The translations under genes were made by a program, and so were the position numbers. Shown here piece after piece: positions 46,839-58,832 of a stretch of 64,000 bases of DNA (position 1 is the first letter of the stretch; each line of letters begins with the position of its first letter). This DNA is from Caldibacillus debilis DSM 16016. GTDB lineage: Bacteria > Bacillota > Bacilli > Bacillales > Caldibacillaceae. Below the pieces are notes generated by a model. The model was given only the letters and a program-made list of their open reading frames with translations. It was not told the origin of the DNA and did not search any database. Location: contig NZ_KB912914.1 of assembly GCF_000383875.1 (NCBI RefSeq), forward strand, positions 21,363 through 85,362. Direction: 5' to 3'.

Positions 46839-49800
46839 CTAAAACAGCGAAAGCTGGTTGTGCTCCGGCAAGGACTGGAGGCAGCCGTGTTTCTCCAAAT
46901 AATCCAAAATCGTCTTGGACACCTTCCCCCGCTGCTGCAAATCCTCCTTCGACAAAAAGGGGCCTTCTTTCCGCGCCCGGACGATGTTCATCGCGGCGCT
47001 CGACCCGAGCCCGGGGATGGCGGTGAAGGGCGCGAGGAGGCTGTTGCCGTCAATGAGAAATTTGGTCGCGTCGGAACGGTAGATGTCGACCATTTGGAAG
47101 GAATAGCCCCGTTCGCACATCTCCAGCGACACTTCCAAAACGGTCAGCAGATTTTTTTCCTTTTGCGAGGCGTCCGGGCCCTTCTGATTGATCTCTTTGA
47201 TTTTCGCCCGGATGGCGTTGGAGCCGCGGACGACCGTATCCAAATCGATGTCTTCCGCCCGGACGGAAAAGTAGGTGGCGTAGAAAAGGAGCGGATGATG
47301 GACTTTGAAATAGGCAATCCGGACGGCCATCAGCACGTAAGCGGTGGCGTGGGCCTTCGGGAACATGTATTTGATCTTTTTGCAGGAATCGATATACCAG
47401 TCCGGAACCCCGTTCTTTTTCATCTCTTCTTCCATCTCCGCGGTCAGCCCTTTGCCTTTGCGCACCGACTCCATGATCTTGAAGGCGAGGGAAGGTTCCA
47501 GCCCCTTGTAAATCAGATAGACCATGATGTCGTCACGGCAGCCGATGACGTCCTTCAACGTGCAGATCCCTTTTTGAATGAGCTCCTGGGCGTTGCCGAG
47601 CCAGACGTCCGTCCCGTGGGAGAGGCCGGAAATCTGCACGAGTTCGGAAAAGGTGGTGGGCTTCGTTTCCTCCAGCATCTGCCGGACGAAGCGGGTGCCG
47701 AACTCGGGGATCCCGAGGGTGCCGGTTTTGCACATGATCTGCTCCTCCGTAACCCCCAAAGGTTCGGGGCTGCTGAATATCTTCATCACTTCCGGGTCAT
47801 CCGTCGGGATCGTTTTCGGGTCGATGCCGCTTAAATCTTGCAACATGCGGATGACCGTCGGATCGTCGTGGCCGAGAATATCCAATTTCAGCAAATTGTC
47901 GTGGATGGAATGGAAATCAAAATGGGTCGTTTTCCATTCCGACTCCTGGTCGTCGGCCGGGTATTGGATCGGCGTGAAATCGTAAATTTCCATGTCGTTG
48001 GGAACGACGATGATCCCTCCCGGGTGCTGGCCCGTCGTCCGCTTGACGCCCGTCAGCCCTTGGGAAAGCCGGTCGATCTCCGCCTGGCGGAAATGCAAAC
48101 CGCTGTCCTCGGCATACCCTTTGACAAAGCCGTAGGCGGTTTTGTCGGCGATGGTGCCGATCGTCCCCGCCCGGTACACCTTGTCCTCCCCGAACAGCTC
48201 CTTTGTGTAATTGTGGGCCTTCGCCTGATATTCGCCGGAAAAATTCAAATCGATATCCGGCACCTTGTCCCCTTTGAATCCCAAAAAGGTTTCAAAGGGA
48301 ATGTCATGGCCGTCCTTTTTGTAGGGCGTTCCGCATTTCGGGCAGTTTTTGTCCGGCAGGTCGAACCCGCTTCCCACCGAACCGTCGTTGAAAAATTCCG
48401 AATGGGTGCAGTTCGGGCAGACATAATGGGGCGGAAGGGGGTTCACCTCGGTGATCTCCGTCATCGTCGCCACAAAGGACGAGCCGACGGAGCCCCGGGA
48501 ACCGACCAGATAGCCGTCGTCCAGCGATTTTTTGACAAGCTTGTGGGAGATCAGGTAGATGACGGCGAACCCGTGGGTGATGATACTGTTCAGTTCCTTT
48601 TCCAGCCGGGCTTCCACGATTTCCGGAAGGGGGTCGCCGTAAATCTGTTTCGCCCGCTCGTAGCTCATCCGGCGGATTTCCTCCTCGGCCCCGGGGATCT
48701 TCGGGGTATAGAGGGCATCCTTGATCGGCTTGATCTCCTCAATCCGGTCGGCGATATCGTTCGGATTTTTGACGACGATCTCCTTCGCCTTCTCCTCGCC
48801 GAGGAAGGAAAAAGCATCCAGCATCTCGTCGGTGGTGCGGAAGTGCACATCGGGCAGTTCCTGCTTGTTCAACGGATTCCCGCTTTGCGAGGCGATGAGA
48901 ATCTTCCGGTAAATTTTATCTTCGGGATTCAAATAATGGACATTGCCCGTCGCCGCCACGGGGATATTCAGTTTTTCCCCCAGCCGGACGATTTTCTTGA
49001 TGATTTCTTCCAATTGTTTTTCGTTTTCGATTTGCTCCGTATCCAGCAAAGGGCGATAAACTTCCTTCGGGTGCACCTCCAGGTAGTCGTAAAATTTTGC
49101 GATCTCTTCCAGCTCTTCCAGCGGCTTCTGCATGGCGGCTTCAAACAATTCCCCTTTGTCGCAGCCGGAACCGACCAGGATCCCTTCCCGGTGCTCTTGC
49201 AGGACGGAACGGGGGATGCGGGGGACGCGGTAAAAATAATCCACATGGCTGAAGGAGACGAGCTTAAACAGGTTCTTCAGGCCGGTTTCGTTTTGCGCCA
49301 AAAGCGTGCAGTGAAAGGGCCGCGAGCGCTTGTAGCTCTGTTTGTCCTTCGCGATCTCGTTCAGCTCGTCGTGGAAACGGACCCCCTTGGCAAAGACATC
49401 TTTCAGCATGAGCAGAAGCAAATGGCCGGTCGCTTCCGCGTCGTAGATCGCCCGGTGATGCCGGGTCAGTTCCACGTTAAATTTCTTGGCCAGGGTGTTG
49501 AGCCGGTGGTTTTTCAGATCGGGATACAAAAAGCGCGCCAGCTCCAGGGTGTCGATGACCGGGTTGTCCACTTTGCCGCAGCCCAATTTTTTCATGCCGG
49601 CGTTCAAAAAGCCGATGTCAAAGGAAGCGTTGTGGGCGACGAGGACGGCATCCTTCGCCCATTGGGAAAACCGCTCCAGCACCGTCTCCGGATCGGGGGC
49701 GTCTTTCACCATCTCATCGGTGATGCCGGTCAGCTCGATCGTCGTCGGTGACAGGGGGTGTTTCGGGTTGGCGAAGGATTCAAACCGGTCAACGATCTCC

Positions 49801-51146
49801 CCGTTGGCGATTTTGACCGCCGCCAGTTCGATGATCGTATGGTACACGGCGGACAATCCGGTCGTCTCCACGTCAAACACGACATATTCCGCATTTTGCA
49901 GATCCAAATGTTTCGGATTGTAGGCGACGGGGACCCCGTCGTCGACGAGGTTGGCCTCCAGGCCGTACAGGATTTTGATCCCGTGTTTCTTCCCGGCCTG
50001 ATAGGCTTCCGGGAAGGATTGGACGACGGAATGATCGGTGATGGCGATCGCTTTATGCCCCCATTTCTTCGCCTGCCGGACGAGGGATTCGACCGGGGAA
50101 ACGGCGTCCATTTGGCTCATCGGGGTATGCAGGTGCAGCTCGACCCGTTTTTCCCCTTCCGCTCCGCCATCGGTTCTTTCCGGGGCTTTTATTTCCTGGA
50201 GATCGCTTGCGATCATGACCAGATCCCTGGAAAAGGCGTCGTTTTGGATGTTTCCCCGGGCCCTGACCCACATCCCTTTTTTCATCCGCCGGAACTTTTC
50301 CGCCTCTTCGTTGTCCCTGGAAAACATCTTGACCAGCAGGGAATCGGTGTAGTCGGTCATTTTCAGCTCCAGCAAAGTCCTCCCGGTCTTCAGCGCTTTT
50401 GTCTCGCAGGCGAAGACATAGCCTTCCACGGTGACCCGGCGTTCTTCCTCGGCGATTTCGTGCATCGATTTGATTTCCCCGTCCTGGATCGGATAGCCGA
50501 TGACAAGGGGTCCGACATCCTCCCCTTCCTCCCTTTTTTCATTCCGGTTCATGGCTACCAATACGGCCTGTTTTACCCGCTCCTCGTCTTCCTTCCGCTT
50601 TTCTTCCAAAAATTTTTTGTATTCCTCGCTTTCTTCCGTAAACTGGTTGGAAACCTTGATGGTAAAAGGGGGAAATCCGTAAGATTGATAGTTTTCAACG
50701 ATCAGCGGGACGTATTTTTTGAGCAGGGTGTTCGCTTCGGTATCGTTTCTGGCCCCGAGGACCAATTTCCCCCCTTCCATTTTCGGGGTTTGTTCGGACA
50801 GGAGCGAAAAAAGGGCCGGGGATATCCCGTCCAATTGCCGGACGCAGTGCATCCAGTAGGAGTTGAACAAAGGCAGGTCCCAGTCCCCCTTTTTCGCATG
50901 GACGGAAAAACTTACGTCGGCGATATGCTGAAAGGTTTCTTTCAGTCTGAAAAACAATTTTTCATAGGCGGGGAAGGGCAATATATGATCAAAGGAGAAA
51001 AGGAATTTCCATTTCCTCGTTTTTTTCTCCACGATCAACCGCTCGATCTCTCCGTTTTGCAAATGAGGGAAATCTTCGTCGTCCGCGAGCCGAAGCTGCT
51101 CCAACAACGTGCGGAACCGTTCGTTTTTCTCCATCCGTTTCTCCAA
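46839..51146 (-). CDS. polC: DNA polymerase III alpha subunit, PolC type
   Basis: PolC is the main replicative polymerase of low-GC Gram-positives. In 1435 residues: N-terminal domain, an OB fold ([20 protein letters not shown]), a split PHP domain ([15 protein letters not shown]), an inserted proofreading exonuclease ([18 protein letters not shown], with HNASFDIGF and [11 protein letters not shown]), a zinc-binding segment ([10 protein letters not shown]...CPKCG) and the polymerase palm with [12 protein letters not shown]. It ends with a clamp-binding tail (QLSLF). TTG at 51146 follows GGAGGG with 7-nt spacing. It follows proS, but has its own promoter. Confidence 0.98.
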   Translation of the reverse strand: MEKRMEKNERFRTLLEQLRLADDEDFPHLQNGEIERLIVEKKTRKWKFLFSFDHILPFPAYEKLFFRLKETFQHIADVSFSVHAKKGDWDLPLFNSYWMHCVRQLDGISPALFSLLSEQTPKMEGGKLVLGARNDTEANTLLKKYVPLIVENYQSYGFPPFTIKVSNQFTEESEEYKKFLEEKRKEDEERVKQAVLVAMNRNEKREEGEDVGPLVIGYPIQDGEIKSMHEIAEEERRVTVEGYVFACETKALKTGRTLLELKMTDYTDSLLVKMFSRDNEEAEKFRRMKKGMWVRARGNIQNDAFSRDLVMIASDLQEIKAPERTDGGAEGEKRVELHLHTPMSQMDAVSPVESLVRQAKKWGHKAIAITDHSVVQSFPEAYQAGKKHGIKILYGLEANLVDDGVPVAYNPKHLDLQNAEYVVFDVETTGLSAVYHTIIELAAVKIANGEIVDRFESFANPKHPLSPTTIELTGITDEMVKDAPDPETVLERFSQWAKDAVLVAHNASFDIGFLNAGMKKLGCGKVDNPVIDTLELARFLYPDLKNHRLNTLAKKFNVELTRHHRAIYDAEATGHLLLLMLKDVFAKGVRFHDELNEIAKDKQSYKRSRPFHCTLLAQNETGLKNLFKLVSFSHVDYFYRVPRIPRSVLQEHREGILVGSGCDKGELFEAAMQKPLEELEEIAKFYDYLEVHPKEVYRPLLDTEQIENEKQLEEIIKKIVRLGEKLNIPVAATGNVHYLNPEDKIYRKILIASQSGNPLNKQELPDVHFRTTDEMLDAFSFLGEEKAKEIVVKNPNDIADRIEEIKPIKDALYTPKIPGAEEEIRRMSYERAKQIYGDPLPEIVEARLEKELNSIITHGFAVIYLISHKLVKKSLDDGYLVGSRGSVGSSFVATMTEITEVNPLPPHYVCPNCTHSEFFNDGSVGSGFDLPDKNCPKCGTPYKKDGHDIPFETFLGFKGDKVPDIDLNFSGEYQAKAHNYTKELFGEDKVYRAGTIGTIADKTAYGFVKGYAEDSGLHFRQAEIDRLSQGLTGVKRTTGQHPGGIIVVPNDMEIYDFTPIQYPADDQESEWKTTHFDFHSIHDNLLKLDILGHDDPTVIRMLQDLSGIDPKTIPTDDPEVMKIFSSPEPLGVTEEQIMCKTGTLGIPEFGTRFVRQMLEETKPTTFSELVQISGLSHGTDVWLGNAQELIQKGICTLKDVIGCRDDIMVYLIYKGLEPSLAFKIMESVRKGKGLTAEMEEEMKKNGVPDWYIDSCKKIKYMFPKAHATAYVLMAVRIAYFKVHHPLLFYATYFSVRAEDIDLDTVVRGSNAIRAKIKEINQKGPDASQKEKNLLTVLEVSLEMCERGYSFQMVDIYRSDATKFLIDGNSLLAPFTAIPGLGSSAAMNIVRARKEGPFLSKEDLQQRGKVSKTILDYLEKHGCLQSLPEHNQLSLF

Positions 51147-51186
51147 CTGCAATCCCTCCAGCAGATAACCTTTTCCTTAAGTTATC

Positions 51187-51195
51187 ATTATACCA
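51187..51195 (-). promoter_or_regulatory. Extended -10 promoter of polC
   Basis: On the minus strand TATGGTATAATG has a consensus TATAAT (51192-51187) preceded by TG one base away. No -35 box is evident. It lies about 40 bp before polC. Confidence 0.55.
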
Positions 51196-51408
51196 TAAAG
51201 AGAACCGGCCGGGCGTTTCTTCCGCGGAAGGATGGGAAGAAAGCCGTAAAAAGCGCCGGAGAAGGGCCGGGGCTGAAAGCCGGGCACGGGAGGGGGAGAG
51301 CCAAAGGGGCGCGGGCCGGCGGACGGGCCGAAGGCGAACCGGGAGGGCGACCGCCGGCGATCGCCGTCCGGCCGGAAAAGTTCCGGGGAAATTTTCGCAA
51401 AAGGAAAA
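51193..51408. other. GC-rich, purine-skewed spacer between proS and polC
   Basis: About 215 bp whose plus strand is strongly purine-rich (GGGAGGGGGAGAGCC near 51290), opposite to the skew of the flanking minus-strand genes. No gene is recognised. Confidence 0.4.
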
Positions 51409-51425
51409 GACCTCCGATGGAGGTC
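51405..51425 (-). terminator. Terminator of proS
   Basis: On the minus strand GACCTCC (51425-51419) pairs with GGAGGTC (51415-51409), then TTTTCCTTTT. The stem begins in the proS stop codon. Confidence 0.8.
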
Positions 51426-53137
51426 TAAATCCGTTCGAAGATCTCTTTCAATTGCGCAAAGACCCGGCTTCTTTCCGTTTCCCACATCTCGCCGCTTTTC
51501 CTCAGCTTGATTTCCACCAGGTCTTCCGCCGCCTTATTTCCGACCGTCAGGCGGACGGGGATGCCGATCAGATCGCTGTCGGCAAATTTCACGCCGGGCC
51601 GTTCTTTCCGGTCGTCATACAGCACCTCGAAGCCTTCGCGGCGGAGAAAATCGTAGAGTTCTTCCGCCATCTGTTTCTGTTTTTCGTCCCTTTCGTTGAT
51701 CAGGATCAAATGGATATCGAAGGGGGCGACGGATTTCGGCCAAACGAGCCCCTTTTCGTCGCTCGTTTGTTCGGCGATGGCGCTGACCAGCCGGGAGATG
51801 CCGATCCCGTAGCAGCCCATGATCATCGGCCGTTCTTTTCCGTTTTCATCCAAAAAGACGGCCTTCATGGCGTCGCTGTAACGGGTGCCGAGCTTGAAAA
51901 TATGCCCCACTTCCATCCCTTTCGTGAAGCGGATCGTCCCTTTTCCGTCCGGAGAAGGATCCCCCTCCTTGATAAACCGGATATCCGCATATTCCACGCC
52001 TTGGAAATCCCGCTCCGGATTGACGTTCACGAAATGGTAGCCTTCCTCGTTCGCTCCCGTGCATCCGTTGACGATATATTTGACGGCATGGTCGGCCACC
52101 ACCTTCACCGGCTGTTCGTTTTTCATGGCCACCGGCCCCAGATTCCCGACGGGGCATTTCAATACTTCCTTTACCGCCTGTTCGCCGGCCAATTCCACCA
52201 CTTGGGCGTCAAAGAAGTTTTTCAGCTTCACGTCGTTGACTTCATGGTCGCCGCGGACGAGCGCCAGGACGTAATGCCCGTCGACGGTGAACAAAAGGGA
52301 TTTGATGCAGCGTTCGGGGGAAACTTGCAAAAATGCCGCGACCTCTTCAATCGTTTTCCGGTCGCCGGTAAATCTTTTTTCCAGCGGCCGTTCTTCCTCG
52401 TCCGGCTTCTCGTATGCCGCCGCCGCTTCCGCCATTTCAATGTTCGCCGCGTAATCGGAACCGTCGGAATAAGCGATCGTATCCTCGCCGACTTCCGACA
52501 AGACCATGAATTCGTGGGTGCCCTTTCCGCCGATGGCCCCCGAGTCGGCGATGACGGCCCGGAAATTCAATCCCAGGCGGGTGAAGATCCGGGTATAGGC
52601 CTCATACATTTTATCGTATACTTCATCGAGGCTTTCCCTGTCCGCATGGAAGGAATAAGCGTCCTTCATGACGAACTCCCTGCCGCGGAGCAGCCCGAAC
52701 CGCGGCCGCTTCTCATCCCGGAATTTCGTCTGAATCTGGTAAAGGATGAGGGGGAGCTTTTTATAGCTTTTTACCTCGTCCCGGACGAGCTTGGTAATCA
52801 CTTCTTCGTGGGTGGGTCCCAAGAGGAAATCCCGCTCATGCCGGTCTTTCAGCCTCATCAGATCGGGGCCGTACGTCTCCCACCGGCCCGATTCCTGCCA
52901 GAGTTCGGCGGGATTGAGGGCCGGCATCAGCAATTCCACGGCGCCGATCCGGTCCATCTCTTCGCGGACGATCTTCTCGATCTTCTGCAGCACCCGGATG
53001 CCGAGGGGGAGGAAAGTGTAGATCCCGCTGGCCAACTGACGGATATAACCGGCCCTGAGCAGCAGCTGGTGGCTCTTAATCTCCGCGTCCTGGGGCGTTT
53101 CCCTGAGGGTAGGGATAAAACTTGCACTTTGCCGCAT
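51425..53137 (-). CDS. proS: Proline-tRNA ligase
   Basis: ProRS charges tRNA-Pro. The 570-residue protein is the bacterial form: class II motif 1 near [17 protein letters not shown], motif 2 [20 protein letters not shown], a YbaK-type editing insertion (about residues 240-390), motif 3 [17 protein letters not shown], and the C-terminal anticodon-binding domain. The ATG at 53137 follows GAGGTGAAGC. It comes 31 bp after rasP, as in B. subtilis. Confidence 0.97.
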   Translation of the reverse strand: MRQSASFIPTLRETPQDAEIKSHQLLLRAGYIRQLASGIYTFLPLGIRVLQKIEKIVREEMDRIGAVELLMPALNPAELWQESGRWETYGPDLMRLKDRHERDFLLGPTHEEVITKLVRDEVKSYKKLPLILYQIQTKFRDEKRPRFGLLRGREFVMKDAYSFHADRESLDEVYDKMYEAYTRIFTRLGLNFRAVIADSGAIGGKGTHEFMVLSEVGEDTIAYSDGSDYAANIEMAEAAAAYEKPDEEERPLEKRFTGDRKTIEEVAAFLQVSPERCIKSLLFTVDGHYVLALVRGDHEVNDVKLKNFFDAQVVELAGEQAVKEVLKCPVGNLGPVAMKNEQPVKVVADHAVKYIVNGCTGANEEGYHFVNVNPERDFQGVEYADIRFIKEGDPSPDGKGTIRFTKGMEVGHIFKLGTRYSDAMKAVFLDENGKERPMIMGCYGIGISRLVSAIAEQTSDEKGLVWPKSVAPFDIHLILINERDEKQKQMAEELYDFLRREGFEVLYDDRKERPGVKFADSDLIGIPVRLTVGNKAAEDLVEIKLRKSGEMWETERSRVFAQLKEIFERI

Positions 53138-53167
53138 ATGCTTCACCTCGTACACCTTCGGTATTTA

Positions 53168-54436
53168 TCAAAGGAAAAATCGCTGGATGTCATTCCAGGT
53201 CACCATCAGCATGAGAAGCATCAGGAGCGCCAATCCGATAAAATGGACCAGGCCTTCCTTCTGCTTGTCGATCGGTTTTCCCCGGATCAGTTCGATGGCG
53301 AAAAACAGCAGCCTTCCCCCGTCCAGCGCGGGAAAGGGAAGAAGGTTCACGATCCCCAAATTGATGCTCAAAAGCGCCGTCCAACGCAGCAGATAATAGA
53401 ATCCGGCCTTCGCCACTTCCTCCGTCGAAGCGTAGATGCCGACGGGACCGGAAAGCATGTCGAAGGAGAAATGGCCAAAGATCAAATCTCCCAATATGAC
53501 GAAGATCTGCTTGATCCAGAAATAGGTTTCCGCAAGCCCGTAAGTAAAGGCTTTGACCGGCGATTTTTCAACGGGATTGTAAACGCCGATCAGCCCGTAC
53601 GTTTCCCCGTTTTCCTCATGCTTTTCCGGGACGACCGGAACGGTCAGCTCTTTTCCGTCGCGCACGATTTGAAATTCCAGGGTTTTTTCCGGATTGGCCC
53701 GGATCTTTTCAACCACGTCCCGCCAGGTGGAAACCTCTTCCCCGTCGATGGATAAAACCAGGTCTCCCTCCTTCAGGCCGGCCTTAAGGGCCGCCCCGTC
53801 TTCCGTCACTTTCCCCAGCACCGGGTCGTTGGAAGGCACCCCCTGCAGCAGCCCGATCAGCATAAACACGAGGAAGGCCAGAAGAAAGTTGAACAAAGGC
53901 CCGGCAAAAATGGTCAACGCCCGTTTGCCGAGGCTTTTCGAGGAGAACTGGCGGTCGAGGGGTGCGATTTGGATCTCCTGCCCGTAATCTACGACGACCG
54001 CCTCACGGTCGACTTCATAGGTTTTCAACCGGTCGTCATCTTCGCTTTCATAGCCGCGGATAAACAGCTCGCGTTCAATATCCGCCTCCGCGATTTCCAG
54101 CAGCCGGGCACCGGGGTATTTGTCCTTGCCGCTGACGATGATCTTTTTTACCTTCTCCTCCCCGTTGAACAACAAACCGACTCTCAAACCCGGTTTCAAT
54201 TCGATGACTTCCGGGTCCTCCCCGGCCATCCGCACGTACCCGCCGATGGGAAGCAGGCGGATCGTATAGAGGGTTTCCCCTTTTTTCACGGCGAAGATCT
54301 TCGGGCCGAAACCGATGGCAAACTCCCGGCAAAGAATGCCGGCCCTTTTCGCGAAGAGGAAATGGCCGAATTCATGAAAAAACACAAGGACGCCAAATAC
54401 AGCAAGAAATTGGAGGATCGTGCTCAACGTTTCCAT
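53168..54436 (-). CDS. rasP: Site-2 zinc metalloprotease RasP/RseP
   Basis: RasP cuts transmembrane segments of anti-sigma factors such as RsiW, FtsL and remnant signal peptides. The 422-residue membrane protein has the zinc motif HEFGH (residues 20-24, [12 protein letters not shown]), one PDZ domain ([20 protein letters not shown]) and the second active-site motif [13 protein letters not shown] near the C-terminus, with four predicted helices. It lies between dxr (20 bp) and proS, the standard order. Confidence 0.97.
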   Translation of the reverse strand: METLSTILQFLAVFGVLVFFHEFGHFLFAKRAGILCREFAIGFGPKIFAVKKGETLYTIRLLPIGGYVRMAGEDPEVIELKPGLRVGLLFNGEEKVKKIIVSGKDKYPGARLLEIAEADIERELFIRGYESEDDDRLKTYEVDREAVVVDYGQEIQIAPLDRQFSSKSLGKRALTIFAGPLFNFLLAFLVFMLIGLLQGVPSNDPVLGKVTEDGAALKAGLKEGDLVLSIDGEEVSTWRDVVEKIRANPEKTLEFQIVRDGKELTVPVVPEKHEENGETYGLIGVYNPVEKSPVKAFTYGLAETYFWIKQIFVILGDLIFGHFSFDMLSGPVGIYASTEEVAKAGFYYLLRWTALLSINLGIVNLLPFPALDGGRLLFFAIELIRGKPIDKQKEGLVHFIGLALLMLLMLMVTWNDIQRFFL

Positions 54437-54455
54437 GTGAACCCACCTTTTCCGT

Positions 54456-55610
54456 TCAATTCTTTAAGAAGCTCCGGACCAGGGCCCGGGTTTCTTTATC
54501 CGCTTCCAGCACCGCTTCCAGGGTGGGGTCAGGAATCGGTTCATGCTGTTCCATCGCCCTTTCCACCCATTCTTCAATCGCCAAAAAGGGAATTTTCCCT
54601 TCGAGGAAACTTTGAACCGCCTCCTCGTTGGCCGCATTAAGCACGGCCGGCATCGTGCCCCCCGTCCTTCCCGCCTCATAGGCCATCCTTAAACAGCGAA
54701 ACCGGTCGAAGTCCATCTCGGAAAAATGCAGTACGCCGAGCTTTGCCAGGTCGAGCCGTTCCGCCTGCAGGGGCAGGCGGTCGGGATAGGTCAAGGCGTA
54801 CTGGATCGGAATGCGCATATCCGGGGTCCCCAGCTGGGCGATGATGGAACCGTCATGGAACTGCACCATCGAATGCACCGTGCTTTCGCGGTGGAGCAAC
54901 ACGGCAATTTTGTCGTACGGGAGGTCAAAAAGCCAACGGGCTTCAATGACCTCCATCCCTTTGTTCATCATCGTGGCGGAGTCGACGGTGATCTTCGCGC
55001 CCATCGACCAATTGGGGTGCTTGAGCGCGTCTTCGACGGTAACATCGGCCAGTTCCTCCCTTTTTTTGTCCCGGAAACTTCCGCCGGATGCTGTTAAAAT
55101 GATCTTTTCGATATTTTTCCGCCTTTCGCCTTGCAGCGCCTGGAAAATGGCCGAATGTTCGCTGTCCACCGGAATGATCGGGACCCGGCGTTCCTCCGCC
55201 TTTTTCATCACGATATGTCCCGCGGTCACCAACGTTTCTTTATTCGCCAGGGCGACGCGTTTTCCTGCTTCAATGGCCCGGATCGTCGGAACGATGCCGA
55301 CGGCGCCCGATATCCCGTTGAGGAAGATCTCCCCCTCGGAAAACGCGGCCACCTCCGCCAATCCTTCTTCGCCGTAGTAGAATTTGATCCGATGGCCGTA
55401 TTCGCTTTTCAATCGCTCGCAATCCTCTTTTCTTTGCACCGACACGACCTTCGGTTGGCAAGCATCGATGATCTTCCTGGCCAAGGGGATATTTTTCCCA
55501 ACGGACATGGCCGAAAGCCGGAAATGCCCGGGATGGGCTTGTATGACCTCGATCGCCTGCCTGCCGACCGATCCCGTCGCTCCCAACAGATTGATCCCTG
55601 TCACGTCCAC
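54456..55610 (-). CDS. dxr: 1-deoxy-D-xylulose 5-phosphate reductoisomerase
   Basis: Dxr commits carbon to the MEP isoprenoid pathway, which feeds undecaprenyl carrier synthesis by UppS. The 384-residue protein has the NADPH motif [16 protein letters not shown], the metal and substrate motif [23 protein letters not shown] and [19 protein letters not shown]. It lies 17 bp after cdsA and before rasP. All expected motifs are present. Confidence 0.97.
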   Translation of the reverse strand: MDVTGINLLGATGSVGRQAIEVIQAHPGHFRLSAMSVGKNIPLARKIIDACQPKVVSVQRKEDCERLKSEYGHRIKFYYGEEGLAEVAAFSEGEIFLNGISGAVGIVPTIRAIEAGKRVALANKETLVTAGHIVMKKAEERRVPIIPVDSEHSAIFQALQGERRKNIEKIILTASGGSFRDKKREELADVTVEDALKHPNWSMGAKITVDSATMMNKGMEVIEARWLFDLPYDKIAVLLHRESTVHSMVQFHDGSIIAQLGTPDMRIPIQYALTYPDRLPLQAERLDLAKLGVLHFSEMDFDRFRCLRMAYEAGRTGGTMPAVLNAANEEAVQSFLEGKIPFLAIEEWVERAMEQHEPIPDPTLEAVLEADKETRALVRSFLKN

Positions 55611-55627
55611 TCAACTCCCAACCATAT

Positions 55628-56416
55628 TCACCAAATCAGAAAAAAATGCAGAAAAGGCATCACGAACAACCAGCTGTCCACCCGGTCCAAGATGCCCCCG
55701 TGGCCGGGCAGAATATTCCCCGAATCCTTCACATGATATGCCCTTTTCAAAGCGGACTCGACCAGATCGCCGATTTGGCCGATGACCGACAAAAGGAAGG
55801 CGGTCAAGACGGTTTGGAAGAACCCCATGTCCCATCCGGGAAAAAAATAAAAGGCGGCGCCGACGAGAAGCGCGCATAGGGTCCCTCCGGCGGATCCTTC
55901 CACCGTCTTTTTCGGGCTGACTTCCGGCCAAAGCTTCCTTTTCCCGAAGGAGCGGCCGAAAAAATAGGCACCGCTATCCGTCGCCCAGATGACAAAAAGG
56001 GCATAGAGGAAAAGATCCAGTCCCGCCGCGCGGATTTCCATCATGTAATAAAAACCGATGCCCAAATAAAATACGGTCAGAAGGCAGAAGCCGATCGTTT
56101 CGTAGGGCACTTCGTTTTTCGTCGCCACGGTTATCATCAGCAAAACGAAGATCAGGGCAAACAAATATTCCTCCTTCGCCAATCCCGCGGAGGCGAAGAA
56201 ACGGCCGTATTCGGAAGGGATTAAAAAAAGCCATAAAATCATTACGGATAAAAGGGCCTGACGGGATAAGGCCGGTACTTTTTTCATCCTCATGATCTCA
56301 AAAAAGGCGATGGTCGCCATCAAATAGATGAGCAGGACGAACGGAAGCCCCCCGATGAGGACGAGGGGAAGAAAGAGCAGCGCGGCGACCAGGCCGGTAA
56401 CGATTCTTTGCTTCAT
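55628..56416 (-). CDS. cdsA: Phosphatidate cytidylyltransferase
   Basis: CdsA makes CDP-diacylglycerol for all phospholipids. The 262-residue integral membrane protein has about seven helices and the C-terminal signature ATDSGAYFFGRSFGKRKLWP followed by SPKKTVEGSAGG. It is 15 bp after uppS. Its product is used by PgsA, encoded further along the window. Confidence 0.96.
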   Translation of the reverse strand: MKQRIVTGLVAALLFLPLVLIGGLPFVLLIYLMATIAFFEIMRMKKVPALSRQALLSVMILWLFLIPSEYGRFFASAGLAKEEYLFALIFVLLMITVATKNEVPYETIGFCLLTVFYLGIGFYYMMEIRAAGLDLFLYALFVIWATDSGAYFFGRSFGKRKLWPEVSPKKTVEGSAGGTLCALLVGAAFYFFPGWDMGFFQTVLTAFLLSVIGQIGDLVESALKRAYHVKDSGNILPGHGGILDRVDSWLFVMPFLHFFLIW

Positions 56417-56431
56417 TCACCATTCCTCGCT

Positions 56432-57205
56432 TCATATTCCACCGAATCGTCTGGAACGTTTTTGGTATTCCTCCAGCGCGTCCAAAAAACAATGTTCATC
56501 AAAATCCGGCCAATAGGCGTCCGTAAACCAAAATTCGGTATAGGCCATCTGCCAGAGCATGAAATTGCTCAGGCGGAGCTCCCCGCTCGTGCGGATGAGC
56601 AAATCCGGATCCCCCAATTGGCGGGTCATCAGATAGGACGAAAACCTTTCCTCGTCCAGCTGATCGAGGGACAATTTCCCGAGATTCACATCCCGGACGA
56701 TCCCCTTGACGGCGGAGAGGATTTCCGATCTCCCGCCGTAATTGAGGGCGAAATTCAAAATCATCCCGTCGTTGTCTTTCGTGTCCTCCATCGCCTTTCT
56801 CACGGCGCGTTGGGTATGGGGCGGAAGGCTGTCAAAGTCCCCGATCATCTGAACCCGCACGTTTTTCTCCACCAGTTCGGGCAAATAGGTCCCGAGAAAT
56901 TCTTCCGGGAGCTTCATCAAATATTCCACTTCTTTTTTCGGCCTCTTCCAATTTTCCGTGGAAAAGGCATATAATGTCAACACTTTGATGTTCAATTTGT
57001 CGGCGATGATCGTGATTTTCCGGACGACCTTCATCCCCTCGTGGTGCCCGGCCACCCGCGGAAGGGAACGTTTTTTCGCCCATCGGCCGTTCCCGTCCAT
57101 AATGATGGCCACATGGGCCGGGACGTTCTCTTTTTTTATCTTTTCGATCCGTTCCTCAAGGGAAGGGACCGCAGGATGATTGCGGAAAAAAAACGGTTTT
57201 ACCAT
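56432..57205 (-). CDS. uppS: Undecaprenyl diphosphate synthase
   Basis: UppS is the cis-prenyltransferase that makes the C55 lipid carrier for peptidoglycan and teichoic acid. The 257-residue protein has VAIIMDGNGRWAKKRSLPRV with the catalytic Asp, GHHEGMKVVR, LYAFSTENWKRP, and the C-terminal DLLIRTSGELRLSNFMLWQ. It heads uppS-cdsA-dxr-rasP-proS. The 200-bp gap after frr contains a terminator and a possible promoter (GTGCAA, 17 bp, TATTTT on the minus strand). Confidence 0.97.
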   Translation of the reverse strand: MVKPFFFRNHPAVPSLEERIEKIKKENVPAHVAIIMDGNGRWAKKRSLPRVAGHHEGMKVVRKITIIADKLNIKVLTLYAFSTENWKRPKKEVEYLMKLPEEFLGTYLPELVEKNVRVQMIGDFDSLPPHTQRAVRKAMEDTKDNDGMILNFALNYGGRSEILSAVKGIVRDVNLGKLSLDQLDEERFSSYLMTRQLGDPDLLIRTSGELRLSNFMLWQMAYTEFWFTDAYWPDFDEHCFLDALEEYQKRSRRFGGI

Positions 57206-57378
57206 GGTCCATCCTCCAGTGACTGATGTGAACAGCCAGGGATAAGATCCTTGCCTCCAATTTTATTGCTTATAAGTTAAAAAATAGCACAAATGAAGGC
57301 GGATTGCACATGTTTTTGTGAAAAACCCGGGGGAAAATTCCGGAAAGAAAGCAAGGGACGCCTTGGCGGAAAATAAGG

Positions 57379-57401
57379 AAAAACCCTCCGTTGCCGGAGG
57401 G
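57379..57401 (-). terminator. Terminator of frr
   Basis: On the minus strand CCCTCCG (57401-57395) pairs with CGGAGGG (57390-57384), then TTTTTCCTT. It lies 8 bp after the frr stop. Confidence 0.8.
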
Positions 57402-57408
57402 GGGAAAG

Positions 57409-57966
57409 CTAAACTTCGATGATTTCCTTTTCCTTTTCTTTTGTAAGATTGTCGATTTTTTTAATGTATTCGTCCGTCAGCTCCTGAATTTCGTCGATGA
57501 ATCCGTGCAGCTCGTCTTCGGTGATTTCGCCCTGTTTTTCCAACTTCTTCAATTCGTCATTGGCATCCCGGCGGATGTTGCGGATCGCCACCTTCGCTTC
57601 TTCCGATTCCTTTTTTACAATTTTTACCAATTCACGGCGTCTTTCTTCCGTCAAAGGCGGGATGACGATGCGGATTACGCTGCCGTCGCTGGTCGGCGTA
57701 ACGCCGAGATCGGATTTTAAGATCGCCTTTTCCATGTCGCTGACGACCGATTTGTCATAGGGTTGGACAACGAGCAGGCGCGGCTCGGGAACGGAGATGG
57801 ACGCCAATTGATTGATCGGCGTGGGAACGCCGTAATAGTCGACCGTCACTTTGTCGAGCAACGCGCTGTTTGCCCGGCCGGCACGGATCGTAGCCAATTC
57901 CTTCGTGAAGACCTGAACGGCCTTCGACATCTTTTCCTTTGCCGTGGCAATGACCTGTTTACCCAT
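57409..57966 (-). CDS. frr: Ribosome recycling factor
   Basis: RRF splits the post-termination ribosome with EF-G. The 185-residue protein has the standard length and motifs [21 protein letters not shown] and VVQPYDKS, ending in the conserved helix around [20 protein letters not shown]. It starts one base after the pyrH stop, implying coupled translation. Confidence 0.98.
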   Translation of the reverse strand: MGKQVIATAKEKMSKAVQVFTKELATIRAGRANSALLDKVTVDYYGVPTPINQLASISVPEPRLLVVQPYDKSVVSDMEKAILKSDLGVTPTSDGSVIRIVIPPLTEERRRELVKIVKKESEEAKVAIRNIRRDANDELKKLEKQGEITEDELHGFIDEIQELTDEYIKKIDNLTKEKEKEIIEV

Positions 57967-57967
57967 A

Positions 57968-58690
57968 TCATTTCCCCCTAACGATTGTTCCTATTTTTTC
58001 GCCCATAACAGCCCGTTTAATGTTCCCTTCTTCCGTAATGGAAAAAACGATGAGCGGAATGTCGTTGTCCATGCACAGGGAAGAAGCGGTGGAATCCATC
58101 ACCTGCAAACCGTCTTTGATCAAATCCAAGTAGGATAATTCCTGCAATTTTTTGGCGTTTTTATCCACCTTCGGATCCGCCGTGTAGACCCCGTCCACGT
58201 TATTCTTCGCCATCAGAATGACTTCCGCTTCGATTTCGGCCGCCCGCAAAGCGGCGGTCGTGTCCGTGGAAAAATAGGGATTGCCTGTCCCGCCGGCGAA
58301 GATGACGACCCGTTTCTTTTCCAAATGGCGGATCGCCCGGCGGCGGATGTAAGGTTCTGCCACCTGGCGCATCTCGATGGAGGTTTGCACCCGGGTTTCG
58401 ATGCCGAACTGCTCCAGGCTGTCCTGCAAAGCCAGGGAATTCATCACCGTCGCCAGCATGCCCATGTAATCTGCGGTCGCCCGGTCCATGCCCATTTCGC
58501 TGCCGGTCTTTCCCCGCCAAATGTTGCCGCCGCCGACGACGACCGCGACTTCCACGCCGAGCTCGGCGACTTCCTTAATCTGCCTGGCGATCGATTTGAT
58601 AACGGCGGGGTTGATGCCGAACCCTTCATCCCCCGCCAGCGCTTCTCCGCTCAGCTTCAGTACGATTCGTTTATACTTTGGACTCGTCAT
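57968..58690 (-). CDS. pyrH: UMP kinase
   Basis: PyrH phosphorylates UMP to UDP and is a hexamer of the amino-acid-kinase fold, activated by GTP and inhibited by UTP. In 240 residues: [49 protein letters not shown] and [10 protein letters not shown]. It lies in the standard place after tsf; a long hairpin fills most of the gap from tsf. Confidence 0.98.
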   Translation of the reverse strand: MTSPKYKRIVLKLSGEALAGDEGFGINPAVIKSIARQIKEVAELGVEVAVVVGGGNIWRGKTGSEMGMDRATADYMGMLATVMNSLALQDSLEQFGIETRVQTSIEMRQVAEPYIRRRAIRHLEKKRVVIFAGGTGNPYFSTDTTAALRAAEIEAEVILMAKNNVDGVYTADPKVDKNAKKLQELSYLDLIKDGLQVMDSTASSLCMDNDIPLIVFSITEEGNIKRAVMGEKIGTIVRGK

Positions 58691-58740
58691 GATTACCCCC
58701 GTGTCGTGTAAAGGTTAGAAACGCAGCTGCAAAGAAGGTG

Positions 58741-58817
58741 AAAAAGAGGTTGACAGAGACGAAGACCTCTTCACTCATTTATCAGATTAACGGGTCATCG
58801 ATTATCGTGTCAACCTC
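58741..58817 (-). terminator. Long hairpin between tsf and pyrH (probable terminator)
   Basis: On the minus strand GAGGTTGACA (58817-58808) pairs with TGTCAACCTC (58755-58746), followed by TTTTT. The 52-base interior contains a second small hairpin (GAAGAGGTCTTC). It should lower transcription of pyrH-frr relative to tsf, or serve as a regulated site. Confidence 0.6.
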
Positions 58818-58832
58818 CATTCAAATCAGCCT

